From: a virus
Virus record (IMG/VR): IMGVR_UViG_3300028581_003380
Location: 1 to 21,771 of that record
Length of the DNA stretch: 21,771 nt
Strand: one strand, 5' to 3'
Shown: in pieces, positions 1 to 6,831 of the stretch
How positions within the stretch are numbered: the first letter of the stretch is position 1
Layout: each line of letters begins with the position of its first letter
Program-made: the position numbers and the translations under genes
Notes under the pieces: model-generated
The model's input: only the letters and a program-made list of their open reading frames with translations
Told to the model about the DNA's origin: nothing
Databases searched by the model: none

Positions 1-128
1 TAAGGCTATATCGGGGCACGGCTCGGGGCACGGCTCAACCATCTGCCCCACTTTTACCAATTTTGTAAAAAATTTCTATAAGGTATGATGAAAAATGAGC
101 AATCACTCAACGAAAAATAAGGCTTAAA

Positions 129-151
129 CGGGGCAGATGTTTCCTGCCCCG
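129..151. other. Hairpin built from opposing motif copies
   Basis: CGGGGCAG at 129-136 and CTGCCCCG at 144-151 are perfect complements around a 7-base loop. There is no run of T after it, so it does not look like a terminator. It is the strongest of several palindromes here. Confidence 0.7.
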
Positions 152-176
152 AAAAGTCTCTTTTTTGTCAATTTCT

Positions 177-195
177 AGCCTTATGCCATAAGGCT
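177..195. other. Hairpin AGCCTTAT / ATAAGGCT
   Basis: AGCCTTAT at 177-184 and ATAAGGCT at 188-195 are perfect 8-base complements around a 3-base loop (GCC). It uses the same TAAGGCT block as the long inverted repeat. Confidence 0.65.
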
Positions 196-247
196 TAAAA
201 TCAATCGGGGCACGAGTTTCCCGCCCCGTTTCCTGCCCCGGCACTTT

Positions 248-268
248 TACCCTTATTTTATAAGGGTA
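248..268. other. Hairpin TACCCTTAT / ATAAGGGTA
   Basis: A perfect 9-base stem with a TTT loop, between motif copies at 234 and 280. Third palindrome within about 140 bases; role unknown. Confidence 0.65.
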
Positions 269-434
269 TTTGATACAAACGGGGCACGGCTATTTTTTTT
301 TACCACCTTAATATATACACTTTTTTAAATATATAAATACTTTATCAAAACTCCTGCCCCTGTGCCCCGTTTCCTTTTTGCTCTTTCTACTTCCGTCAGC
401 TCTTTGTTTTGTATGGGTTAAAATTAAAATGGTA

Positions 435-463
435 TTGACGGGGCAAGGGGCAGATAGTGTAAT
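435..463 (+). promoter_or_regulatory. Candidate sigma70-like promoter inside the repeat cluster
   Basis: TTGACG at 435-440 (five of six consensus bases) is followed by 17 bases and TGTAAT at 458-463 (five of six). The spacer contains CGGGGCA and AGGGGCA copies, so a protein bound to the motif would block the polymerase. The nearest gene downstream starts at 840, leaving a leader of about 370 bases, or the transcript may be a non-coding RNA. Prediction from sequence only. Confidence 0.4.
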
Positions 464-497
464 TTTAAAAGTCTCTGCCCCGTTTAAGCCTTATTTT

Positions 498-839
498 ATA
501 TAGAGGGCAAATTTGAGGTATATAATATAAGGATATAATAAGATAATTTTTTAATTATTTATTGGAATGAAATTATTTTTGGGGTAGAAATCGGGCACGG
601 GGGTCCACCCCTTCCCGTCACCCCCGGGGGTAAAATTTAAAAAATGATTCCAGTACCCTCTGATTAAAAACACCCACCATTCCATAAAAAAACACCCCCC
701 TATTTAAATTTAAAAAGTGACTCACATTAAAAAAATTTTCTAGTATAAAAAGTGACTCCCATTAAAAAATTTTCTATATACTTTTTTTTAAAATAGGATT
801 ACAATTAAAGAAAGAACATTCACTTAAAAACTAAATATC
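498..839. other. Non-coding AT-rich stretch before the first gene
   Basis: No credible gene is seen on either strand. The left part is very AT-rich. A GC-rich island at 591-630 includes the perfect palindrome CCCCCGGGGG (621-630) and a GGGG/CCCC foldback at 600-611. It then returns to A/T runs and the tandem repeat listed separately. A TACAAT hexamer at 810-815 could serve as a -10 element for the gene at 840, but no good -35 is visible. Confidence 0.5.
711..776. repeat. Tandem repeat of 32 and 31 bases upstream of first gene
   Basis: Copy one (711-742) and copy two (746-776) are separated by three bases. They differ by one A in a run and one A/C substitution. Each unit begins TAAAAAGTGACTC and ends AAAATTTTCTA. 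The position 64-129 bases before the start at 840 suits a pair of operator sites for a regulator; this role is inferred. Confidence 0.75.
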
Positions 840-1043
840 ATGACAGTCATTTATCAGAACCAATTGTATGGCCTGGATATGTGTGACTTCTTGTTCCAGA
901 ACTTGAAGAAAACCTCTCCAGATGTTGAAGTTGATCTAACTCTATTGAGTGATTCTACTTACACTTATGAAACAAGGGTAAGAATTGGAGACCTTGAAGA
1001 TTGGTCTATCGTTAGAAACCTTAACGCTTTAAACCAAAATTAG
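840..1043 (+). CDS. Small hypothetical protein (67 aa)
   Basis: I do not recognise this protein. It is short and acidic, with a tyrosine-rich N-terminus (YQNQLYGLD, residues 5-13) and a predicted mix of helix and strand; there is no membrane segment or clear motif. The start has no Shine-Dalgarno sequence. It is the first gene after the repeat-rich region and lies two bases before the HNH-like gene, so the two are probably co-transcribed and ended by the terminator at 1296. The tandem repeat upstream may control it. It could be an early regulatory or anti-host protein, but nothing in the sequence shows that. Confidence 0.6.
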   Translation: MTVIYQNQLYGLDMCDFLFQNLKKTSPDVEVDLTLLSDSTYTYETRVRIGDLEDWSIVRNLNALNQN

Positions 1044-1045
1044 GT

Positions 1046-1291
1046 ATGGGGAAGAACACAGAGCCCTTTGGTAGGTGCCATCATCACATTAAAAATCGTG
1101 AAAATGGTGGTAACTCAAAACCAAATAACTTGCTTTTTATTAAGCAAGGTAGAGAAAAACTTATTCATTACATCTTTGGAGATAGGGACTTCTACGATAT
1201 TATTATTTTTATATTGAGAATTTCCAGGGCCAAGCATTTTGAACAAGTGAACCCTAAAATTGAGAAGTTATATAAACTTCTTGAGGAGTAA
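1046..1291 (+). CDS. Small HNH-like protein (81 aa), degenerate
   Basis: Residues about 11-35 carry CHHHIKNRENGG followed by SKPNNLLFI, which resembles the HH-x-R-GG-x-NL core of HNH-fold proteins. A normal HNH nuclease would continue with a C-x-x-C-H or H-x-x-x-H element; here only one later histidine (KLIHYIFGD) is obvious. Similar short proteins with an HxxxHxxFG ending are known in phages and small-genome bacteria as non-canonical HNH-like proteins. It may be a reduced nuclease, a nicking or packaging accessory, or a zinc-less DNA-binding remnant. HNH proteins beside terminase genes can assist packaging in some phages, which is one possibility. It overlaps nothing and is followed directly by a terminator. 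Confidence 0.65.
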   Translation: MGKNTEPFGRCHHHIKNRENGGNSKPNNLLFIKQGREKLIHYIFGDRDFYDIIIFILRISRAKHFEQVNPKIEKLYKLLEE

Positions 1292-1295
1292 TAAA

Positions 1296-1321
1296 AAAGA
1301 CCCGCGACTAAGTGGGTCTTT
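1296..1321 (+). terminator. Intrinsic terminator after the two small genes
   Basis: AAAGACCC at 1296-1303 pairs with GGGTCTTT at 1314-1321; the stem extends by a G-T and a C-G pair around a GACTAA loop. An A-run precedes it and a T-rich tail follows, so it could work in both directions. It separates the small genes from the terminase operon. Confidence 0.8.
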
Positions 1322-1365
1322 CTTATCCAAAACAAATTAATTATAGCACATAATGGTAAAAAAAT

Positions 1366-1394
1366 TTGCATCATACCTTATGGGGTGTTATCAT
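1366..1394 (+). promoter_or_regulatory. Sigma70-like extended -10 promoter for terminase genes
   Basis: TTGCAT (1366-1371), a 17-base spacer and TATCAT (1389-1394), with the extended -10 dinucleotide TG at 1386-1387. The hexamer ends six bases before the ATG at 1401, so transcription is predicted to start on the A of the start codon and give a leaderless mRNA. It sits just after the terminator at 1296-1321, as expected for a new operon. Confidence 0.6.
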
Positions 1395-1400
1395 TTAAAT

Positions 1401-1892
1401 ATGAAAAGACCTAAGAATGGATCAACACCTCAACAGTACGCTTATGCAACTCGATTGTTAGGAGGACAAGGTACTACAAAAAAAGAAATAGCTCTGCTTG
1501 TTGGATATCCTCCATCGATAGCGAATAATGCTTCAAATAAAATTGAGAAGACGGAAGGATTTCAGAATGCAGTTTTAAAACTTGCAACTGAAAGTAATAA
1601 CATGGTACTTGCTATTATGGCTGAGTATAAGGCCAGGGGTTTTAAAAAGTTTTCGAACAAAGATTTAAATGCTGCTTTGAATGCTACTTCTCAGGCATGG
1701 GATAGATTTAACAAACAAAGGGCTCCGGACCAAAATAGGACCCCAGAGGGGAACCCGCTCCGAAAGGTTATAATGCAAAAAATTGAAAATCAAACTATTA
1801 ATAATATCTCTACTCCAAAAGAAGCTGAGGTTGTTGAACCTGAGATAGAGGAGGAGGAAAGTGAGGAGGAGGATATTGATTTAGATTTTTAA
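1401..1892 (+). CDS. Terminase small subunit (TerS)
   Basis: Predicted DNA-recognition subunit of the packaging motor, 163 aa. Residues about 8-60 (TPQQYAYATRLLGG..TKKEIALLVGY) form a helix-turn-helix typical of TerS proteins, followed by a helical region suited to ring assembly and a strongly acidic tail (EEEESEEEDIDLDF). The gene directly precedes the large terminase, four bases away. An upstream ATG at 1353 would add 16 residues, but those codons overlap the promoter; the ATG at 1401 has the AATATG context seen at other starts and fits a leaderless transcript, so I chose it. It would bind the packaging site, perhaps in the repeat cluster at the left. The identification rests on the HTH, size and position. 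Confidence 0.8.
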   Translation: MKRPKNGSTPQQYAYATRLLGGQGTTKKEIALLVGYPPSIANNASNKIEKTEGFQNAVLKLATESNNMVLAIMAEYKARGFKKFSNKDLNAALNATSQAWDRFNKQRAPDQNRTPEGNPLRKVIMQKIENQTINNISTPKEAEVVEPEIEEEESEEEDIDLDF

Positions 1893-1895
1893 TAT

Positions 1896-3629
1896 ATGTC
1901 AAATTTCCAATATCAAAAAGAGCACAATGATCGGATAGTCAAAGAGCTCACGGAGAATCCGGATCTTATTGATGATAAGTTGTGGAGAATGACTAATTTA
2001 TATTGGCTCATTACGAAGGATGGAACCAAGGAGGTTTTTAGTATGAACCGGGCGCAGAAGCATTTTTTTGATAATTATTTAAATCCCAATGATCCACTAA
2101 AAAAATATCATAGGCATATTATACTTAAGAGTCGTCAGTTGGGATTCACTACTTTTATTGACTTGTATATTCTGGATGAGATTCTTTTTAATACGAACAG
2201 AGAGGGTTTGATTGTGGCCCATAAGGTTGAAGATGCGAAAGAGATCTTCGATCGTAAGATTGATTTTGCTATTAGAAATATGGCGAATGAAGTTAAGGGG
2301 GCGTTTTTTAAATTACAGAGAAATTCTGCGAAGAAGATTCAGGTTGTTGTTGATTACGGCCCGGAGGCTGGATCTACAAGTTCTATTCAGGTTTCAACAT
2401 CAGGACGATCTGGAACATTTTTCTATGTGCATATTTCTGAGTTTGCAAAAATGTGTGTGATGTACCCAAAGAATGCAGCGGAAGTTGAGACTGGAACATT
2501 TCCAGCTGTTCCTTTTGATGGATTTATTTTTATTGAGAGTACTGCGGAAGGTATGGCCGGGAGATTCTTTGAGATCTTCCAGGATAATTGGCCTGTTAGA
2601 GATACGATATCTCCGATGAAGTCGAGAGTTATTTTCTTACCTCATTTTTATAACTGGCAGTATGACGATATGGAAATGAAAAAGATTACGGAGAATATTC
2701 CAGTGTCTCAGATGGAGATTGGAGAAATCGATTTTGCTGAGTATCAGAAGGAGCACAATCTTACAGACAAAGAAATTACTTATTATTATATGAAGTATTT
2801 ACAGTGTGGAGGTAAAGGTGGTACTGACACTGTAAATAAATTACATCAAGAATATCCAACTACACCAGAGGAGGCCTTTCTTTCTACCGGGCAAACTTAC
2901 TTCCCAACCTCGAAGGTATTTTCAATGATCCAAACTGCAAAGCATGGGACAAGAGGAGAATTGATTACAAATGAAAAGGGAGAAGTTACTTTTCAACCAC
3001 TATCAACTGGGAGGTTGGAAGTTTTTAATTTACCAGAAATAGGAACTAGGTATATTATTGGAGGAGATACTGCGGAGGGATTAGCTCATGGGGATAAACA
3101 GGTCCTATATGTTATCAATCACAAGACTGAGAATTGTGATGCAGTTTATACTTCGAATGTTCCACCTGATGAATTTATTAATGATGCTTATAGTGTGGGA
3201 AAATTTTTTAACTGGGGATTACTTGGAATTGAATCGAACAAGGATGGTCTATGGGTAAATGATGGATTGGATAAATTGGGATATTTAAATCTTTATTATC
3301 GAAAAATATTTGATGATATTACAAAAAATATTACTAAGTTTTTTGGATGGAAAACCACAAGTGCCACGAGACCATTTTGTCTTGCTGCGCTCAAAGCTGT
3401 ATTTTTGAGAAAAACTGATGGGTTCCCATTGTCTATGTTGAGTGAGATGGTTACTTTTATTAGGAATACAAAAGGGAGGCCAGAAGCCCTAGCCGGAAAG
3501 AATGACGATGTGGTCATGGCGGGAGCTATTGGATATGCTATTTTACAGGAACAAGGGAAGTGGGTCGACACAACCTCGAATGCGGAAGGCTTTTCTATGG
3601 GGAAGGCATTATTTGGAGAGGAACAATAA
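1896..3629 (+). CDS. Terminase large subunit (TerL), ATPase and nuclease
   Basis: The DNA-packaging motor protein, 577 aa, full length for the family. The N-terminal ATPase has a Walker A-like LKSRQLGFTT at about 77-86, a Walker B-like YVHISEFA with glutamate near 182, and a coupling motif IESTAEG near 213-219. The C-terminal RNase H-like nuclease shows GGDTAEG with aspartate near 391, GIESN with glutamate near 446, and NDDVVMA with aspartates near 537-538. All essential residues of both activities appear present. It would translocate DNA into the procapsid through the portal and cut it. It follows TerS by three bases in an AATATATG context, without a Shine-Dalgarno sequence. Confidence 0.96.
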   Translation: MSNFQYQKEHNDRIVKELTENPDLIDDKLWRMTNLYWLITKDGTKEVFSMNRAQKHFFDNYLNPNDPLKKYHRHIILKSRQLGFTTFIDLYILDEILFNTNREGLIVAHKVEDAKEIFDRKIDFAIRNMANEVKGAFFKLQRNSAKKIQVVVDYGPEAGSTSSIQVSTSGRSGTFFYVHISEFAKMCVMYPKNAAEVETGTFPAVPFDGFIFIESTAEGMAGRFFEIFQDNWPVRDTISPMKSRVIFLPHFYNWQYDDMEMKKITENIPVSQMEIGEIDFAEYQKEHNLTDKEITYYYMKYLQCGGKGGTDTVNKLHQEYPTTPEEAFLSTGQTYFPTSKVFSMIQTAKHGTRGELITNEKGEVTFQPLSTGRLEVFNLPEIGTRYIIGGDTAEGLAHGDKQVLYVINHKTENCDAVYTSNVPPDEFINDAYSVGKFFNWGLLGIESNKDGLWVNDGLDKLGYLNLYYRKIFDDITKNITKFFGWKTTSATRPFCLAALKAVFLRKTDGFPLSMLSEMVTFIRNTKGRPEALAGKNDDVVMAGAIGYAILQEQGKWVDTTSNAEGFSMGKALFGEEQ

Positions 3630-3636
3630 TTTTTAT

Positions 3637-3822
3637 ATGGCTCGTAGGTACAAGAGTCTTCATTTTAACTTAAGAGAGGGTGATAATGTTGTCTTTCATA
3701 GAGAACATCGGAGTAAAGATGGCCGTCATCAAAGAAAAGAGACAAGTTTACCATTTTTAAGATACAAATTTGTAAAAAAATACGGAAAAGATGCAAAATA
3801 TTTTAAAATTCCGAAATTTTAA
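3637..3822 (+). CDS. Small basic hypothetical protein (61 aa)
   Basis: I do not recognise it. The protein is rich in lysine, arginine and histidine (MARRYKSLHF, HREHRSKDGRHQRKE) and has no acidic tail or membrane segment, so it may bind nucleic acid. The reading frame stays open upstream to 3502 inside the terminase gene, but the ATG at 3637 has the TATATG context used by neighbours and lies seven bases after the terminase stop, so it is the likely start. The gene sits between TerL and portal, where many phages keep small head or packaging accessories. Confidence 0.65.
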   Translation: MARRYKSLHFNLREGDNVVFHREHRSKDGRHQRKETSLPFLRYKFVKKYGKDAKYFKIPKF

Positions 3823-3832
3823 ACAAAAATAC

Positions 3833-3861
3833 TTGCATTCTTAATTAATAGGTACTACAAT
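3833..3861 (+). promoter_or_regulatory. Sigma70-like promoter for the portal gene
   Basis: TTGCAT (3833-3838), 17 bases, TACAAT (3856-3861). The ATG at 3870 lies eight bases beyond, giving a predicted leader of at most a few bases. The -35 area AATACTTGCATT (3828-3839) matches the promoter at 7406-7417 in 11 of 12 bases. Confidence 0.65.
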
Positions 3862-3869
3862 TATATTAT

Positions 3870-6074
3870 ATGGAAACAACTAAGGACACAAAAGTTTCAA
3901 AAACAGTTGATAAGGACAAGGAGACGATTAAATTTATCACTGACAAGAAGCAAAAGATAAAAGAATCACAGTATCGTGTTCGTTTTGATGCCCTCGCAGA
4001 TGAAATAGACCAAAATATTATAAATACTAGTGTTTCTTATGGAGAGAAGCTCTATGAGAAGTCGGGTTGGGGTTCAATGGTCTTTTACAATAAGATGGCA
4101 AATGGCGCTTATGATATTAATGTTTACCCTACTAAAATTACAGATCGAGATAAGAATAAATCCGGAGTTCCTGCATCTCAAGAGCCTATTGCTCTATCAA
4201 AAATTTTAATTGCTACCAGTGTTTTAGCTGGAAAATTACCAGATTCTCAAGTTATAGCTGACGACAAAATATATGCTAAGGCTATTTATGAATTATGGAA
4301 AAGAAGTTGGTATTTGAAGGGAGCAAATGGAGAGAATACACTCTCTTTGACATACCAGAATTTATTTACATACGGATGGGCCGCTTGGAGAGTTTATCCT
4401 AAGCGTGTTTCAGTAAAAAGGAGAGGAGTCGATAAGATTCTTTTTGATGATGTTTATCGAGAACCAATGGATCCGAAAAGAACATGGCTTGGAATTGGTT
4501 TTACAAATGGAGACTACTGGTCTCAATTTGAAGTTTATTACGAGAAGGATATGTTGAAGGAAGAATTTTTTGAAAAATATCCAGAAGCTAAAAATAATAA
4601 AAGAAAATTAGATTACTTATCTACGACAACTGAAGCTAAAGACGAAGATCAGGGTAAGGCACAACAAAGTGTTACTCTTGGATATTATGAAAATGTATTA
4701 TTGAATAGATATATTGTTGTTTGTGGAAAAATGGTTATTTATGATGGAGAGATGCCTAACGATGAAAGTTTTGGTTCTGTTGTTGTTGCAAGATGTTTTG
4801 CTAAAAATTTAAATGATCCTTATGGAGTTGGTTTGTATGAAATGATGAGAGGAAATACTGCATTGTTTACATATATTAATTCTTTGAATGCTCAACAAGT
4901 GGAAGCAGAAATCTTTCCACTTCTTTTTGGGCCACAGGTTCAAAATGGAACTGCTACATATAAGAGATCTCCAAATGTTATAAATCCAAAAAGTCCTGGG
5001 TCTACTATTGATGTTGTAAAAACAAACGGAAATGTTCAACAGGGAATTCAATTTGCTGATAAACAAAAAGTGGCAATTGAAGAAAATACTGGAGTTAACA
5101 ATATTGTAGCCGGACAAAATGCTGAGAGTACTCTTGGTTCTACCGTCATTTTGAAAGAAGCTGCATATAATAGATTGACTCCTCCAAAAAATTCGATGAT
5201 GAATGGACTTCAAACAGATGCGCATATTGCGTGTAGTTGGATGAGGCAAACATATCCAGTTGATAAAGTATTTATGATTGATTCAGATGAGGCCTTAGCT
5301 GAATTTACAAAACAAAATCCAGACTACTTTATTGAATCACAAGAAATCATTGGAGACGATGGTGTTCCCAAAGGACATGCTGTTGTTGCTTCAAGAAACC
5401 TTAGATTAAATTTTGATTTTACTGCTGAAGGTGAAATGATGGAAGATGTCCCAACTAGAACTGTTTCTGCTAAAAAATTATTTGATGAGCTGGAAACCCA
5501 TGGACATATTTCTGATTATTATGAATTTATAATTGATCCAGATTCAATGTTATTGCCATCTCTTGAGATTCAAAAACAAACATTCATGGCAATGTTTCCT
5601 ACAATTACCAATCAAATTAATTTAATATTCCAATTAAGGAGATCTGATCCAGAGGCCGCAGCGGCTCAATTAAAATCATTTGAACAATTCTTAACGATTC
5701 AAAAACAAAATATTTTTGATTACATTCCTAAGAAGCAATATGATCAAATTATGGCAATGAAACCATCTGAAATTGTAATTCCACAAGGACCAGAAAAAAC
5801 TCCAGAAGAAACATTAAACTATAAAGATGCTCCAGCTGATGTTCAAAGACAAATCGAAGAAAGAGCTGGATTAACTCCTTCCGGTGGAAATAATATTTCA
5901 CCTCAAATTCCAGGAACTGTTCCAGCACCAAAAAATACTCCAGGAGTTTCAAGTGATAATACTGGAGCTGCGAAAGGAGCTAATCAAGTCCCAAGGCCTC
6001 AGTCACCTATGGGATCAGCCGTTGATGCAAGTGTTGGGAGAGCGGCTAATTTACCATTTTTCCCAGGAGCATAA
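3870..6074 (+). CDS. Portal protein
   Basis: Forms the dodecameric ring at one capsid vertex through which DNA is packaged and ejected. At 734 aa it has the size of podovirus portals. The stretch around residues 314-340 (LNDPYGVGLYEMMRG, then INSLNAQQVEA) matches the pattern of portal stem and clip regions, and the alternating helical and strand layout before it fits the wing. The last roughly 90 residues are low-complexity, rich in Pro, Gly, Ala and Gln (PGTVPAPKNTPG, PRPQSPMGS), typical of disordered portal tails that contact DNA or scaffold. It follows the terminase genes and precedes the scaffold and capsid genes. It has its own promoter. The exact portal subfamily is not assigned. Confidence 0.9.
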   Translation: METTKDTKVSKTVDKDKETIKFITDKKQKIKESQYRVRFDALADEIDQNIINTSVSYGEKLYEKSGWGSMVFYNKMANGAYDINVYPTKITDRDKNKSGVPASQEPIALSKILIATSVLAGKLPDSQVIADDKIYAKAIYELWKRSWYLKGANGENTLSLTYQNLFTYGWAAWRVYPKRVSVKRRGVDKILFDDVYREPMDPKRTWLGIGFTNGDYWSQFEVYYEKDMLKEEFFEKYPEAKNNKRKLDYLSTTTEAKDEDQGKAQQSVTLGYYENVLLNRYIVVCGKMVIYDGEMPNDESFGSVVVARCFAKNLNDPYGVGLYEMMRGNTALFTYINSLNAQQVEAEIFPLLFGPQVQNGTATYKRSPNVINPKSPGSTIDVVKTNGNVQQGIQFADKQKVAIEENTGVNNIVAGQNAESTLGSTVILKEAAYNRLTPPKNSMMNGLQTDAHIACSWMRQTYPVDKVFMIDSDEALAEFTKQNPDYFIESQEIIGDDGVPKGHAVVASRNLRLNFDFTAEGEMMEDVPTRTVSAKKLFDELETHGHISDYYEFIIDPDSMLLPSLEIQKQTFMAMFPTITNQINLIFQLRRSDPEAAAAQLKSFEQFLTIQKQNIFDYIPKKQYDQIMAMKPSEIVIPQGPEKTPEETLNYKDAPADVQRQIEERAGLTPSGGNNISPQIPGTVPAPKNTPGVSSDNTGAAKGANQVPRPQSPMGSAVDASVGRAANLPFFPGA

Positions 6075-6077
6075 TTT

Positions 6078-6314
6078 ATGGACGAAAACGAACAAAGTAC
6101 AAAACAAAAAAAGATAGCATTAGCCCAAAGTGAACATGCTCCAACAATAATTTTATTGCTTAAAGATATTATGGATCAATCTCCATTGATTGCTGATACT
6201 GAATTTAAGACGATAGTTAACGCAATAACCCTCGATGTCCAAAGTACGATTTTAAGAAAGATGGTCGATTATTTGGAAGAAATAAGACAAGGGTCGTTGC
6301 ACGAACCTAAGTAA
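6078..6314 (+). CDS. Small helical hypothetical protein (78 aa)
   Basis: Not recognised. It begins with a polar, lysine- and glutamine-rich segment and continues with two predicted amphipathic helices (HAPTIILLLKDIMD and STILRKMVDYLEEIRQ). There is no membrane segment or catalytic motif. It starts three bases after the portal stop and ends two bases before the next ATG, so it belongs to the portal transcript. Small helical proteins here may be portal-associated or scaffold-like factors; this is inference from position. Confidence 0.65.
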   Translation: MDENEQSTKQKKIALAQSEHAPTIILLLKDIMDQSPLIADTEFKTIVNAITLDVQSTILRKMVDYLEEIRQGSLHEPK

Positions 6315-6316
6315 CA

Positions 6317-6796
6317 ATGAAAAATCCAGTACAATTAAAGAAGGAAGATTATACAATTCAAGTTAATTATTCACCAGAAGCAATAGAAAAAAAATTAATG
6401 AAATTTATTTCTAAGTCTGGTGATGAGTTTGTAATTAGTGCGGACGAGATGTCTAGCGTATTAATTGGCCAAGTAAATTCTGAATTGCTTTCAGCAACAT
6501 TTGTTGAATCTGATAGAGTAAATGTTGTTGAAGTTTTAAGGCAATTTAAATTTAAGGCGAATAGAGATATTAAGAAAGGTGAGGAAATTAGATTGGACTA
6601 TAAACATCCTTATCCTATTGAATTTGCTTTGATAGAGGAGGCAATGAAGATAGCGAAAATTAATATGGATGTTCCAGTATTTACTTTAACAAAAGAATAC
6701 TTGGATAAAGTTCGAAAAAAAATAACACCTGAGCAAGAAAAATTTATTAACCGATTTTATAAATTTTTTAAGAATTTATTTAAATCAAAAAAGTAA
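6317..6796 (+). CDS. Hypothetical protein between portal and scaffold (159 aa)
   Basis: Function not recognised. The N-terminal half is strand-rich with a possible small-barrel character (FISKSGDEFVISADEM, then QVNSELLSATFVESDRVNVV). The middle includes RDIKKGEEIRLDY, and the C-terminal part is helical and strongly basic, ending in KFFKNLFKSKK. No signal peptide or catalytic set is seen. It is tightly packed after the 78-aa gene and is followed by a short gap with a small hairpin at 6801-6814. A structural or head-assembly role fits the location. A basic tail suggests contact with DNA or with acidic scaffold. Confidence 0.65.
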   Translation: MKNPVQLKKEDYTIQVNYSPEAIEKKLMKFISKSGDEFVISADEMSSVLIGQVNSELLSATFVESDRVNVVEVLRQFKFKANRDIKKGEEIRLDYKHPYPIEFALIEEAMKIAKINMDVPVFTLTKEYLDKVRKKITPEQEKFINRFYKFFKNLFKSKK

Positions 6797-6800
6797 GAAC

Positions 6801-6814
6801 CCTGTGGTGGCAGG
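6801..6814 (+). other. Short intergenic hairpin
   Basis: CCTG (6801-6804) and CAGG (6811-6814) flank the loop TGGTGG in a 35-base gap. It lacks a T-run. It is one of several hairpins placed shortly before a start codon here, but is weak alone. Confidence 0.3.
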
Positions 6815-6831
6815 ATAGTCACTAAAAATAT

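Larger units (their letters stand above)
12..497. repeat. Cluster of CGGGGCA / TGCCCCG motifs in both orientations
   Basis: A 7-base motif recurs in AT-rich non-coding DNA. Perfect CGGGGCA starts at 12, 24, 129, 206, 280 and 439; its complement TGCCCCG starts at 145, 234, 363 and 476. Near copies lie at 44, 222, 355 and 446. The first two form a tandem 12-base repeat (CGGGGCACGGCT at 12-23 and 24-35), with a third copy at 280-291. I noticed only two isolated perfect copies elsewhere (12670, 21216), both inside genes. Many copies pair with neighbours as short hairpins. The arrangement resembles iterons or a multi-site binding region for a replication initiator, terminase or repressor. The role is inferred; the repeats are directly visible. 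Confidence 0.85.
114..497. repeat. Perfect 24-base inverted repeat bounding the motif cluster
   Basis: Positions 114-137 are the exact reverse complement of 474-497. Each arm joins an A/T-rich end, the block TAAGGCTTAAA and the CGGGGCAGA motif. A partial third copy of the TAAGGCTTAAA block lies at 189-199, and TAAGGCT begins the window. The arms are about 336 bases apart, so they could pair as a long stem or be two oriented binding sites. No transposase lies between them, so this is not a simple insertion sequence. Confidence 0.85.

Noticed and set aside
12-497. CRISPR array
   Set aside because: The motifs are only 7-12 bases, occur in both orientations and have irregular spacing without unique spacers.
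1353-1400. Earlier ATG for the small terminase
   Set aside because: These codons overlap the predicted promoter and encode an atypical start; 1401 fits the leaderless pattern. The earlier start remains possible.
3502-3636. Upstream extension of the small basic gene, overlapping the terminase gene
   Set aside because: The extra 45 codons overlap the conserved TerL end in another frame, and the ATG at 3637 has the local start context.
4809-5249. Minus-strand frame of 146 codons inside the portal gene
   Set aside because: It opposes a clear portal gene, has unlikely composition, and no other gene in the window is on the minus strand.
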